Positions 10,373-22,870 of a DNA stretch of 64,000 bases are shown here, one piece after another. Source of the DNA: Arenicola marina. Taxonomy: Eukaryota; Annelida; Polychaeta; Arenicolidae. The stretch is from positions 32,544,254 to 32,608,253 of the forward strand of contig OZ025260.1 of assembly GCA_964019135.1 (NCBI GenBank), in the 5' to 3' direction. Each line of letters opens with the position of its first letter. Position 1 is the first letter of the stretch. Position numbers and translations under genes: made by a program. The notes under the pieces were generated by a model. It was not told where the DNA came from. It was given only the letters and a program-made list of their open reading frames with translations, and made no database searches.

Positions 10373-11867
10373 TCGGGTCTGGGGCCCAAATTACTGCACA
10401 CCACCTCTAATGGCATAATATGGACGACAATGTGCAAAGTCTTCTAGGACTGATTGAGTGATGGCCTTATATCGTTGCCTGCATATAATATTTTTTATGT
10501 TGGTCTTAAATATAAATAGCGTAAAGAACAAGTCGAATATACTGTTTGGCATAACAACCACTTCCATTGACAATTGCTTTGCTGACGATACTTTACCTGG
10601 TGACGTAACAGGCTGTTCCTTTGTGATTTCATATCCTAGGTCAGCAGGATTCTTAAGTTTCAATGAATCCCGCACTTTGCTACTAATGTTTACATAAGTG
10701 ACTCGTGGCCGTTGACATATAAGAGCCGAAAGCAGTTAAATGTCGTATTTTGTCTTAGCTGTGAATAGATCTCATTGAATATTGTCAGTCATTGAATATT
10801 GTCAGTCATTGAATATGCGCTGTGTACCTTTTACTCCAACATATCTGTCTATTGGTTATACATGTATATTGTCAAATTTGATGAATATTTCAAGAAGATT
10901 CTCTTTACAGAGATCATATTACATAATTAATCAACAGAGATATTCTATTCCAGCATGTAATGTTAAAGTCAAAGAATCTGCATTTGTTTATTTATACATA
11001 AAGTGTATGTTCAATGAAAACATATATACAGTGTGGTAACGTGTATTCGCCACGTCTCGTTCGTTAGTTTCATGCGGGTTCGTAAACGTAAAGTTAATTA
11101 GTAAATCACTTCAACTATTTTATGTTGTGTGACAACAGTGACGATACTACTGTTGTACACCGCTATACAAGTGTTGTTGTTACATAAAATATCAAAGACA
11201 TTCATGTAAAATCTTGTTTCTTAATTACAACGGAGCTGCTGGTTGTTGAATTACAACATATATATTGCCTTATATATTACATCTGAAACCCTGTGTTCTA
11301 AATTTGTGGGGGAAACAATCTGCATCGTAGCTCCTTCGAAATGTTGCCGAGAAGTCTTGTTGCTGCATTGTGGATTGCCAGCTGGTAGTGTGCATGCGGC
11401 ATGCAAAATAAAATCTATTTGGAACCTAAGTGAACTCTGCACTTGGGTAACACTAGGAAAAAATGCAGCTCATAGGAAAAGGTGGAGGTTTGCGCTAAGC
11501 CCAAGAAAAAAGAACATACATGTCTTAACAAAATTAACACTAAAACAGAGCGAACATATGAGTAACTTTAACATTAACTTTAACTTTAGCTAATTCGTAT
11601 AGACACCAGATCAGCACACTAAACACCAAAACGATCAATAGAGATATAAGTTTAGATTTTTGGCCAATATAAAAACCGTAATAGAAACACATAGACCAAA
11701 GTCGCGCACGTTTATTATCATGGATTTATCTAAAAATTCAAATAAATACGATTCTAAATGTCAATTTATACAAGTTCACTATCAATGATACCCACCCAAA
11801 ACTAATGATTTACTTTCTTACGGCTTTCATTTTACATAGACAATACATTTACCCCAATGTTCGTGGG
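10373..11867. other. Intergenic, no gene seen
   Basis: AT-rich. A 17-mer, CATTGAATATTGTCAGT, is repeated at 10773, 10790 and partly at 10807. No supportable exon was found. Confidence 0.5.
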
Positions 11868-11925
11868 ACCGCCCGATAGCTCAGTGGGTTAGAGCGCTCG
11901 CATTGAGCCTAAGTGCTGACGCCCA
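11868..11925 (+). repeat. tRNA-like SINE head (truncated)
   Basis: ATAGCTCAGTGGGTTAGAGC is an A-box-bearing tRNA head, almost identical to the head of the fuller SINE at 59963. It is cut off at the TA-flanked element that begins at 11928. It does not close into a tRNA cloverleaf, so it is not a tRNA gene. Confidence 0.7.
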
Positions 11926-11927
11926 TA

Positions 11928-12722
11928 GGGCTGTACAGTTCTCGCGGGTTCTATTTCCGGTTTACGTCTTTTGGGGACCAACAAAAAAACACGTGCTCTT
12001 AGAACGAGTGCGCATCACGCTGGTGCCTTGCTGCAACTGCGTGACGCCCACTCATTGTAGTCAACGTTTTTGTGTTGGGAACCGGCCAGCTGCGCGGTTT
12101 GTGCCTAAAGAATCGAGTGGGTGTGAAACTATTTTTTGTTTGCTTTGGTCCAGGCATTGTTAACTATAAAATCATAATATAGTTAAAGACAAGACATTTA
12201 TCTCTCCATAATGCATGTGGTCCGTTCGATGAGACCGTTGGAAGCGTTGTATTTTGAGCCAAATCATCGATGTTTATAGTTCTACGACAAACGGAGCACC
12301 ATTGTCCTCACCTGCTCAGTCCATATAAGGAGCGTTGTTACGTAACCATAGATACCGCGCGCAGACACGCGCGTCATGATGATTATCACGTCATACGACA
12401 TGGAAAACTCCGCGCAGCACATCAGATCGCCTGACCCTGACAGTCACTCATGAGACAAGCGCATTCTGGTTTATCAACTGCCTAACCGCTCATACATTAC
12501 ATAAATCTACTCGGATGGTTATAATTTGGATATGCACAGAACTTCAGTGGTTAGTTCTGCTTCCAAGGACAGCTTTAGCCGATCTTGTGTGTGAGGCGAG
12601 GGAAGGCAAACAACCGGAAGGTAGGCAACACGTACAGGCCGTTGATGCTAGGCATTGACGCAGAGCATAGGTATCCCCGTCTCGTGGGGTCTCGATAAAA
12701 TCCCGAAGTGACTGTACAGCCC
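11928..12722. mobile_element. Non-autonomous TA-flanked DNA transposon, copy 1
   Basis: This 795-bp element begins GGGCTGTACAGT and ends with the reverse complement ACTGTACAGCCC. TA directly flanks both sides. A second copy in opposite orientation lies at 46793-47584. There is no transposase frame. TA flanks suggest Tc1/mariner or PIF/Harbinger (TWA) mobilisation; the superfamily is inferred, not shown. Confidence 0.8.
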
Positions 12723-12815
12723 TATTGGACGCGTTCGCGGCGCGGCGACGGAACTGACGCGGCGACGGAACCGAGGCGGCGCGCCTACTGCACGCGGTGG
12801 TCGCGCGGTGGGTGA
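12723..12815. repeat. GC-rich dispersed repeat, copy 1
   Basis: A very CpG-rich block containing GGCGACGGAACTGACGCGGC. Much of it matches 21234-21390 in reverse complement. It abuts the right end of the TA-flanked element. Confidence 0.65.
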
Positions 12816-14757
12816 CCGTATAGCAGCTGTCTGAATTAACGGCTTAGGCTATTTTTAGATATTGGCGGTATTTTGAAACAAATGAAAGAAAGATTCTTCT
12901 GATAAGGACGCACTCACGCTGTTAGCAACGGGAAGACGTCGCAAAAGGAAGAGGTATTGGATTCATCGCACTCTTCAAAGAAGACTGGCACTGAGAGAAT
13001 ACCACAGGCTCATACAGGAGTTAAAATTGCAAACAATGAGAGGTTTCGGACCTAAGCTTACTTCAGAATGACGCCAGTGCAATTTCAGGAGTTGCTGGAT
13101 CTGGTTGGGGGAGCCCTGTATCATGTCTCCACCAACTTTCGCGCGTCCTTGTGTCCGGAACAAAGGCCTTTGCCGCCGACCGACGACCGAAAAATAGGGC
13201 TATAAAGTCTCGTTCGCTTAGACATCCGGTTTACTCATTTTGGGGAAAACAAACGAAGCACGTGTTTTGAACGAGTTTAGAATCTCTGCGCACACTGCTA
13301 TCCTGACTATCTGTGACGTAGGGGTGACGTGTATGTTACGCAAAGAGAGAGACTGGGAACCAGACTACCTGCGCAAAAGCCAGGCGCCGAGGGGTGGGTC
13401 CATTGCGGAAGGCCTAGCGTTATGATTAAGAACATTTAAGAAATATAGCTTCACAAAACGGATAGATGACATATTTTTTATTCGTTTGCGCCATCACAAT
13501 GACGAATATTTGTTACGACGGGGCAATACGACTGAGAAACTAACGTGTTTTTGCATTTCCTACGAAAACGAGGCATTATGATGTCACACAGATTCTCCCC
13601 GGTGACAACGTTGGCGCAACGCTTCAAACAGAAAACTTACAAAAATTAAGAAACTATGTCACTTCGTGATCCAAAAGTGATACGAAAACATCCAACTGGT
13701 CTTATTTTATCTTTCCATGTGGTTTAATTACGCACCCCTGCGTTGTTACTCCATGCACTGCACATTTTGACAGCGGAATGGGTAATATTGAATTAAGGTA
13801 GATGCATCGATTACATTTTTTTCAGACAAACCTTTTAAAAACAAAATAACTTAAAAAAAAAAAAGAAAGTTATGTGTATCCCAAATGATAAAATAGCATT
13901 TTATAGCATTAAAATAGTCTTCTACCTACTTTTTCGTAAAAATTACTTTTAATAGGTCAGGGGTCACATCTAAGTTATAATGGCTGTCCATGGACAATTT
14001 GGGAATTTGGACACGAAATATTCAACAGAAAAAAAAACGGCTTAGACAAAATTAATAAAAAATTGTCTGGAACAAGCTTGCTCATTGCATGTTCAAATAA
14101 GGTGAAAAAATAAAGGTCTTTTACCTCGTTTTTTCGCAAAACGACTATGAACATGGAAAAAGTATAGGTAATTCTGAGGGTGGAAATAGGAAAATGCTGA
14201 ATTTGAGACACTACCAGTACTCAATGAGATATTTAGTTTTATCAAATGAAGAATGAAGAAAACATATAGGCAACCACACTCTCTGTTTATAATAGAGAAT
14301 TACCGTATTCAGTATTCACATATAGGCTTACACGCAATATTTTCGAATAGAGTTCGAAATACCAGGAGCTGTGACATAGTACACAACCAATGTCAATGTC
14401 ATGTCAATAATATTGCCTTGCTTTGCACGGGCTATGCGTATATGTGTTGCAGAGTATTACATACTAATGCAATAATCCCAACAGTTGAACAATTACCAAC
14501 TGCCATTGCAGCGTCAAGATACCACGTTATAATACAGCAGTACAGTACAAAGTGACACTGCGGGCGACAATACATCATTCGCCAGATGGCAGCAGCATAG
14601 TCGCCGCGTAATCCACCAGATGGAGCCACAGTGATGCCGAGAACTTAAGTCGATCACTTGCTCTCGCCATTTTTGTTACCGCGGAGGCACGCGAAACTGT
14701 GACGTCACTCGCTGTTTGGTGAACTTGCGAAATCCCAGGTGTAGGGCTAAATCTAGA
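12816..14757. other. Intergenic, no gene seen
   Basis: Mostly AT-rich. The stretch at about 13228-13320 (TTTTGGGGAAAACAAACGAA, then an ACACGTG-like and GAACGAG motif) resembles the interior of the TA-flanked element and may be a decayed fragment. Confidence 0.4.
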
Positions 14758-14759
14758 AC

Positions 14760-14880
14760 GTTATTACTGACAGAAGTTGAAAACTTCTGTCAGTATACTG
14801 CTATGTTCGGTTTGTAAATTTATTACTGACAGAAGTTGAAAACTTCTGTCAGTATACTGCTATGTTCGGTTTGTAAATTT
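14760..14880. repeat. Tandemly doubled 29-bp palindrome
   Basis: ACTGACAGAAGT and its exact reverse complement ACTTCTGTCAGT are separated by a short TGAAA-type loop. The 59-bp unit occurs twice, at 14761 and 14820. The arm matches the CTTCTGTCAGTA that ends each 3.3-kb repeat, so this marks the 5' boundary of that family. Confidence 0.85.
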
Positions 14881-17800
14881 ATTTATTTATTTGTTTTTTT
14901 GTTTGTATGTTTTTGCGCTCGATCTAGGGCGCATGGTTAGAGTTACGGTTGTCAAAGTTCACCAAGTGATAGATATATGAAATAGCTCGGCTAAGTTCGT
15001 TATTGGCATATGTAGGTCAAAGGTCAAGGCCACAGCGATTTTTTGAAAAAAAAGTTAAGAACGCGTCTATCTCCCTTAATATTAGGTCTAGAGACTTCGG
15101 GTAAGTTTCAGAATGTGCTACTATTTAAGGCGCATCTTTCAGCCGTTGATCACTTTTTGACGCGTCATACTCATTTTCGAGCTACATGACGTTTTATGTT
15201 TTCCGAAAAACGCCAAAGATGACCTTGAACGGTTGTGCTGCGATTTGACCACTTTAGGTTAAAGATATCACTCTGGTGTTCTGGCCTCTCATAAAAATAT
15301 AAATGAAACTGGCCCCTGTGAAATCTGAGATTTTTCGCATGCGTCATATGACGTCAGGATGACGTCACTTTTGGTACATACAAAAAATCGTAAAAAATCG
15401 GAAAAAAATGTTAAAAATACAAAAATGGCGCCGTATGGTAGGGAAAAAGATTCCTAGTTCAGCAGAATAATAAAAACAATATGTTCCAATCTTACTTCCG
15501 GTTCCAAGGGTGACGGCAATTCCCTATGGGACCTCCCATGTTAAAGCCCTCAATCTCTCAGGCTGGGGAAATTTTGTTTGCCCCGTATTTCATAGGTGCC
15601 TGCATCAAACAGTTTCGGGAATTTTTCGTTGGTTAAACAAGGTACCCAGTAACCATGGTCCTTACTAGAGGGAATGCGGATAATAACTGACGTCACAGGA
15701 TTTGTTTGAAATTTTCCCTATTGTGAAAGATAGGGATTTTTGGGGCTTGCAGGGGCTCCCACGGGCGTCCTATTGAAGCCAACGCTCTATGTTTTCAGTT
15801 GTTGATGGATAGTAGTAGGATGAATCATTAACTATAAACACGGCGACATAGCCGTGTAACTTTTCGGTATATAGTCGAACGCGTTTAACATGGGACCCTA
15901 TGGAGATAATCAAACTTCCTTCAATATGACGTACTTCCGTTTATGCAATCTCACTTTGCTTTACCTCGGTGCGAGATCTGGACGTGTACAAGAGACTCAG
16001 GGTAGGCTGACGGCAAAGGTTAGTCTCAGTTTCGTTTCCATGGCAACCGAAGATTTTCCCAATGATAAAGTATACAAATTCCCTCTAACTTAGCAAATTC
16101 GTCAAAAATCTGAAAAACTAGCTAGACCTTCGATCTTTGCGTATAATGGTAGGGTAGATATGTCTCCAGATTATTATTGGCAGTAAAGCATTATTATCCT
16201 TCTCATCTTAGCTGCAGAGTCTTTTCTTCGTCTGCTCGTTTTTCATTTATCCGCAATGGTGAACAATAGCAATTTTCGGAAATTGGGTGAACTTATATCT
16301 GAAGGACTAACAGTCCTACCGCCGTTCTAATCAACGTTTTGGATTGAGGGCACAAATGTTTGTGTTTAGATATTTGGACATTGTCGTGCGTCATGCCATG
16401 ACGTCACCATGACGTGATGACGTCTTAATTTGTTGAAGGCCATTCCTCGGCTATAATACGTCACAGCGACTTCCGGTTGATTTGACGTTATACCTCATAC
16501 TAAGGCACAACTGGCGCCATGCGTAACTTTTTTTGCGGTACTGAAACGTGTGCGTCAAAAATGACGTCCAAGTTTACATTACCCGACGTAATTGCAAAAT
16601 CGTTTCATTTACACCTAGTTAGGCACTAGCTACGATCACTATAAGTATATAAGCAGGTAACATGGAAATTTAGAAGCCAAATTGTTTATTTTTGGTGAGC
16701 GTCAGTGACGTCATGTGACGTCACGTTGACGTTTCCATGGTAACGGAACTAGGCCCAATGATAAAGTATAGAGATTCTGGCCAAATTGGAAAATTCGTCA
16801 AAAATCAGAAAAACTAGCTAGACCTTCGATGTTTGCGTATAATGATAGGGAAGATATGCCTCCAGATTACTATTGGCAGTAAAGCATTATTATCCTTTAC
16901 ATCTTAGCTGCAGAGTCTTTTCTTCGTCTGCTCAATTTCCATTTATCCGTAATGATGAAGCATAGCAATTTTCGGTAATTAGGTGGAGCTATATCTGAAG
17001 GACTAACAGTCCTACTGCCGTTCTAATCTGCGTTTTGGATTGAGGGCACCAATGTTTGTGTTTAGATGTTTGCACATTTCCGTGCGTCACGCCATGACGT
17101 CACCATGACGTGATGACGTCATAATTGTATAACCTCTATTACTCGACTATTATCCATCATAGCGACTACCGGTTGATTTGACGCTGTACCTTATATCAAG
17201 GGACAACTGCCGCGATGCGTAACTTTTTTTGCGGTACCGAAACGTGTGCGTCAAAAGTGACGTGCTCCTCGCGTTAAACGGCGTATTGAACTTGAAAGGG
17301 CCATAACTCGGTTAAGCCCAGATTTGGCATGAAGCGAGAGGCAATTGTATAGTTATCTACGGTAAATGGCGATAGAATTGCTCTAGGGCGCTTAGTTTGG
17401 CCGCCAGAGCGCTCGCAAGAGGTGCACCCCCCTTTGCTGAAGCTCCCATTATGAGTCAACGGCGATATCGAGCGGCAATGACTCTGCTTTGCGATGGCCG
17501 CCGTTTGCTTAAAAGCGACGCTAGAGAGTCGGGACTGGTTTGAAAGGACGGGCAAACGTCGACTTTGGTGAGGAATCCGCATTCGCTTCTAGCCTAGCAC
17601 GCTTAGTTTTGACGCTGGAGGGCTCCGTAATTTAGCAATGATGAGTCCGAGAACAGGCATTAGGGCGGGTCCAAGCACACGTAGAAAGTCGGGATTTGGC
17701 CGAATTCACTCAAAATGGCGCCCTCTATCTGGGAAAACAGCCCGCGTTGAACAGCAGCAGTTAGATTGTGCTATTCCAGCATCCGCATCGTAGAGGTCCA

Positions 17801-18170
17801 ATTTGGGCCAAAATGCGCTTTCAGCGAGCCCAATACGGCTATCAGTGGGCAGTGTGGGCTAGAACGCCTTCGGATATTGGCATTATTGATCCCAAATTGG
17901 CCATTTTGGCCATATTTAGCCCAAATTGGCCGCTGAAGGCCGTAATTATTCCAATTCGCCCGTTTATAGCGCTATTTAGCCCACGTTGTTCGTTCAAGTA
18001 GCTGTTTAACCAAATATGCCCACTGAAGGCATCATGTAGTCAGCATGAGGCAAAATCAGCTTATAGTATATGTGTTTCTGCATGTCATCGCCTGTACCAT
18101 ATTTTCGGCGCATGAACGGTGATCTGAAGATGAAGTCACTTCTGTCAGTACCTCAGCCTACGGCTGTCTT
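14881..18170. repeat. 3.3-kb non-coding repeat, copy A
   Basis: This copy runs from TTTTTGCGCTCGATCTAGGG (about 14910) to CTTCTGTCAGTACCTCAGCC (about 18139). The same start recurs at 18200, so the period is about 3290 bp. It holds an internal direct repeat (about 16096-16560 and 16795-17256), many TGACGTCA-type palindromes, a tandem AGGTCA at 15013, and a segment rich in AAATTGG and TTGGCC at 17795-18010. No long frame or transposase is present. It may be a large non-autonomous DNA element. Confidence 0.85.
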
Positions 18171-20967
18171 GTTTATTTGTTTTTTTGTTTGTTTGTATGT
18201 TTTTGCGCTCGATCTAGGGCGCATGGTTAGAGTTACGGTTGTCAAAGTTCACCAAGTGATAGATATATGAAATAGCTCGGCTAAGTTCGTTATTGGCATA
18301 TGTAGGTCAAAGGTCAAGGTCACAGCGATTTTTTGAAAAAAAAGTTAAGAACGCGTCTATCTCCCTTAATAATAAATCTAGAGACTTCGGGTAAGTTTCA
18401 GAATGTGCTACTATTTAAGGCGCATCTTTCAGCCGTTGATCACTTTTTGACGCGTCATACTCATTTTCGAGCTACATGACGTTTTATGTTTTCCGAAAAA
18501 CGCCAAAGATGACCTTGAACGGCTGTGCTGCGATTTGACCACTTTAGGTTAAAGATATCACTCTGGTGTTCTGGCCTCTCATAAAAATATAAATGAAATT
18601 AGCCCCTGTGAAATCTGAGATTTTTCGCATGCGTCATATGACGTCAGGATGACGTCACTTTTGGTACATACAAAAAATCGTCAAAAATCGGAAAAAAATT
18701 CTAAAAATACAAAAATGGCGCCATATGGTAGGGAAAAAGATTCCTAGTTCAGCAGAATAATAAAAACAATATGTTCCAATCTTACTTCCGGTTCCAGGGG
18801 TGACGGCAATTCCCTATGGGACCTCCCATGTTAAAGCCCTCAATCTCTCAGGCTGGGGAAATTTTGTTTGCCCCGTATTTCATAGGTGCCTGCATCAAAC
18901 AGTTTCGGGATTTTTTCGTTGGTTAAACAAGGTACCCAGTAACCATGGTCCTTACTAGATGGAATTCGGATAAGAACTGACGTCACAGGATTTTTTTGAA
19001 ATTTCCCCTATTGTGAAAGATAGGGATTTTGGGGGCTTGCAGGGGCTTCCACGGGCGTCCTATTGAAGCCAACGCTCTATGTTTTCAGTTGTTGATGGAT
19101 AGTAGTAGGATGAGTCATTAACTATAAACACGGCGACATAGCCTTGTAACTTTTCGGTATATAGTCGAACGCGTTTAACATGGGACCCTATGGAGATAAT
19201 CAAACTTCCTTCAATATGACGTACTTCCGGTTATGCAATCTCACTTTGCTTTACCTCGGTGCGAGATCTGGACGTGTACAAGGGACTCAGGGTAGGCTGA
19301 CGGCAAAGGTTAGTCTCAGTTTCGTTTCCATGGCAACCGAAGATTTTCCCAATGATAAAGTATACAAATTCCCTCTAACTTAGCAAATTCGTCAAAAATC
19401 AGAAAAACTAGCTAGACCTTCGATCTTTGCGTATAATGGTAGGGTAGATATGTCTCCAGATTACTATTGGCAGTAAAGCATTATTATCCTTCTCATCTTA
19501 GCTGCAGAGTCTTTTCTTCGTCTGCTCGTTTTTCATTTATCCGCAATGGTGAACAATAGCAATTTTCGGAAATTGGGTGAACTTATATCTGAAGGACTAA
19601 CAGTCCTACCGCCGTTCTAATGAACGTTTTGGATTGAGGGCACAAATGTTTGTGTTTAGATATTTGGACGTTGTCGTGCGTCATGCCATGACGTCACCAT
19701 GACGTGATGACGTCTTAATTTGTTGAAGGCCATTCCTCGGTTATAATACGTCACAGCGACTTCCGGTTGATTTGACGTTATACCTCATACTAAGGCACAA
19801 CTGGTGCCATGCGTAACTTTTTTTGCGGTACTGAAACGTGTGCGTCAAAAATGACGTCCAAGTTTACATTACCCGACGTAATTGCAAAATCGTTTCATTT
19901 ACACCTAGTTAGGCACTAGCTACCATCACTATAAGTATATAAGCAGATAACATGGGAATTTAGAAGCCAAATTGTTCATTTTTGGTGAGCGTCAGTGACG
20001 TCATGTGACGTCACGTTGACGTTTCCATGGTAACGGAACTAAGCCCAATGATAAAGTATAGAGATTCTGGCCAAATTGGAAAATTCGTCAAAAATCAGAA
20101 AAGCAAGGTAGAGCTGCGATCTTTACGGCACTTAGTAAGGCTGAACTATCTCCGAACATACGTGCGCTCAGAATTGACGTCGTGTGCTTAGTCTGGGAAC
20201 CATGGCGCCGCAAAAGGTGCACCCCCTTTTTGCTGAAGCTCCCATTATGAGTCAACGGCGATATCGACCGGCAATGCCTCTGCTTTGCGATGGCCGCCGT
20301 TTCCTTAATAGCGACGCAAGAGAGTCGGGAATGGTTTGAAGGGACGGGCAAACGTCGACTTTGGTGAGGAATCCGCATTCGCTTCTAGCCTAGCACGCTT
20401 AGTTTTGACGCTGGAGGGCTCCGTAATTTAGCAATGATGAGTCCGAGAACAGGCATTAGGGCGGGTCCAAGCACACGTAGAAAGTTGGGATTTAGACGAA
20501 TTCACTCAAAATGGCGCCCTCTATCTGGGAAAACAGCCCGCGTTGAACAGCAGCCGTTAGATTGTGCTATTCCAGCATCCGCATCGTAGAGGTCCAATTT
20601 GGGCCAAAATGCGCTTTCAGCGAGCCCAATACGGCTATCAGTGGGCAGTGTGGGCTAGAACGCCTTCGGATATCGGCATTATTGATCCCAAATTGGCCAT
20701 TTTGGCCATATTTAGCCCAAATTGGCCGCTGAATGCCGTAATTATTCCAATTCGCCCGTTTATAGCGCTATTTAGCCCACGTTGTTCGTTCAAGGAGCTG
20801 TTTAACCAAATATGCCCACTGAAGGCATCATGTAGTCAGCATGAGGCAAAATCAGCTTATAGTATATGTGTTTCTGCATGTCATCGCCTGTACCATATTT
20901 TCGGCGCATGAACGGTGATCTGAAGATGAAATCACTTCTGTCAGTACCTCAGCCTACGGCTGTCTTG
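18171..20967. repeat. 3.3-kb non-coding repeat, copy B (internally shorter)
   Basis: A head-to-tail copy of the preceding repeat, nearly identical over most of its length. It lacks about 0.5 kb where copy A has its second internal repeat. At about 20100-20210 it instead carries a unique segment (AGGTAGAGCTGCGATCTTTA onward), and it rejoins copy A at GGTGCACCCC. It ends TCTGTCAGTACCTCAGCC at about 20939-20956. It has no coding capacity. Confidence 0.85.
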
Positions 20968-21233
20968 TTTTTTAGTTTTCGAGGGTTTTGAAGACGGATT
21001 TTTTCTTGTATATTCCCAAAGTTCTGCGCTTCGTCGCCTCCAAATATTTTAACGTACGTCTCCCATAGCCATGTTTAGTGAAATGGTACTCATAGTCTTT
21101 AGAATAAACTTGGAAAGAAATTGACTTATAGCTGCCTAGCTATACTTCAACATGGAACACGTGTGTTTGTTTGTCCCTAAAACTGAAGTCTCGCGGCCTG
21201 ATCGCGAGAACTGTATAGCCCTATAGAACATGT
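20968..21233. other. Spacer with decayed transposon end
   Basis: Contains GAACTGTATAGCCCTATAG at about 21208-21226, a degenerate version of the ACTGTACAGCCCTA terminus of the TA-flanked elements. Nothing else is recognised. Confidence 0.4.
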
Positions 21234-21390
21234 CATTTCTCACCGCGGTACCTCGACGGTACCGCGACGGCGCCGGTGCCGTCCCGCTGACGCGTGCAGT
21301 GGGCGTTAGCCAAGCGCAACTCAACTGTCCTATTTTTCCGCGCCGCGTCAGTTCCGTCGCCGCGCCGCAAACGCGTCCAGTGGGCGTTAG
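21234..21390. repeat. GC-rich dispersed repeat, copy 2 (inverted)
   Basis: Shares GCCGCGTCAGTTCCGTCGCC and flanks with 12723-12815 in reverse complement. It also holds the palindrome CGCGGTACC...GGTACCGCG near 21243. GTGGGCGTTAGC is repeated within it. Confidence 0.6.
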
Positions 21391-21394
21391 CACT

Positions 21395-21590
21395 AGCGGC
21401 ACGTGGAACGGTGGTTCGAGCCGCGCTGTGGGCTTGTCGGTGTGGTCACAGGGTAAAGATCACTTGTCCTTCTTCACAAAGAGTAGGAGTTACTCCAGGG
21501 ACATGGCTCTGCTCTTCTCTTCCTTCTCTCATTGACTTGATTGAATTGATTAAAGCGCCCTGAATATACAACCTACCAACCAACACATTT
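21395..21590 (+). repeat. tRNA-derived SINE, 5'-truncated
   Basis: Has the B-box-like GGTTCGAGCC, then the family body (GGTCACAGGGTAAAGATCAC, CTTCACAAAGAGTAGG, GGGACATGGCTC) and the tail AAGCGCCCTGAATATA. It matches the SINE at 59963-60215. The A-box head is replaced by the GC-rich repeat. Confidence 0.75.
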
Positions 21591-22870
21591 TCGCCGGTTT
21601 TTGGCGGGTTTTTTTTACCGTGTATGACGAAATTTACAACATTTAACATATGAAAACTGACACCGGCCCTTCCTATCCAGCATATTTGGATCCGACCCTG
21701 AAACCGACCCCCCCCCCCCCCCCCCCCACTATCCACATTTTCTGGATCGGCCCCTGCAGTTTACCGCCATCACGTGTGATCACACTATGTATAGGCGAGT
21801 CCACATATCGTCCACCCATCCGTCTATCCGGCCAGTGACTGTACCTTGGCTTGTGACAATGGCGACGTGTGTGTGGACTGGTGAAGGGGCCAAGAGGGTG
21901 GTCGAAACGTGGTACCCTGGCATGTTACCCTTCGGACCACGTTGCGCCCGACAACAGACATCGGACAGAAGGAATACATAGTTGTTTTGTTTCTGTCGCT
22001 AACATTTATGATACTTGGCGGAAATTATCGTTGTTCAATCGGTGAGTGTATGTATTAAGATAGAACAGTCACCGATAGTAACGGTGTTAATAGATGCCAA
22101 TTTTCGATTCGATCCATCGTGTTTCGTGTGAACTCTGGTATACTTTGATATGGGTCACTGCGATTAGATGGGTAGTTTATGTTTTAGCATGACGTTATAT
22201 ATCAGGGGCTCAGGGCAGTCACGGTCACCTAGCGACTTAACTTTGCAAAGGGCGGATCTAGGAATTTGGAAGGGGGGGGGGGTAAAATGAGCGCGGGTAG
22301 CCACCATTTTTTTGTTAGGAGTCCTTAACATCCCTAAACAAGCCGCTTTGATCCGCCTCTGGATTGCATCTACAAAATGTCACTTTCCGATGTATGTCGT
22401 CAGAAAGCCCGACTTTTACAGTGTATGCTCAAGTTCCCAATGTGGGTTGCAACCCCCATAGCTACCCCCCCCCCCACCCCCACGCCTAGATCCGCCCCTG
22501 CTTTACATTCTTGTATATTTCTGTGTACAAACAACACGCATATACCTCCAGAAAAATGGGTCAAATTCAAGTCCGTATTGGTTTTTACGCTCAAGATGCA
22601 GAAAGTGTAACCCCTAGAATGCGACCCATCTACATGTATATCATGCAACAGTTTTCCGATGTACCTCATTTTACTGGTTTAAACATTCAATTATAAGAGC
22701 AATGCCTCAATCAAAAACGTATTAGTAATCCATAGTATTACGTCTATATGTTCATATAACTAGCTGGTAGGCCTTATACGCATTCAAGACCATATATATA
22801 TTATGGTGTTATAGTCTCAGGCGATATGTCTCCACAGATATATCTACGTATCTGCTTAGATCCATCCAAA
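21591..22870. other. PTER: Upstream region of PTER
   Basis: Intergenic, with poly-C tracts at about 21708-21727 and 22465-22475 and a poly-G run near 22276. No other gene is supportable. The PTER promoter and 5' UTR should lie at the right end; no clear TATA box was identified. Confidence 0.45.

Noticed and set aside
15890..16093. 67-aa plus-strand frame conserved in both 3.3-kb copies (second at 19180-19383)
   Set aside because: Near-identity follows from recent duplication of the repeat, not from selection; no family match recognised.
17274..17582. Minus-strand frame of about 100 aa, repeated in part at 20088-20378
   Set aside because: Lies in the 3.3-kb repeat, is disrupted differently in the two copies, and shows no recognisable domain.
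21787..21981. Small frame upstream of PTER
   Set aside because: No splice support, no domain, and unrelated to the PTER N-terminus.
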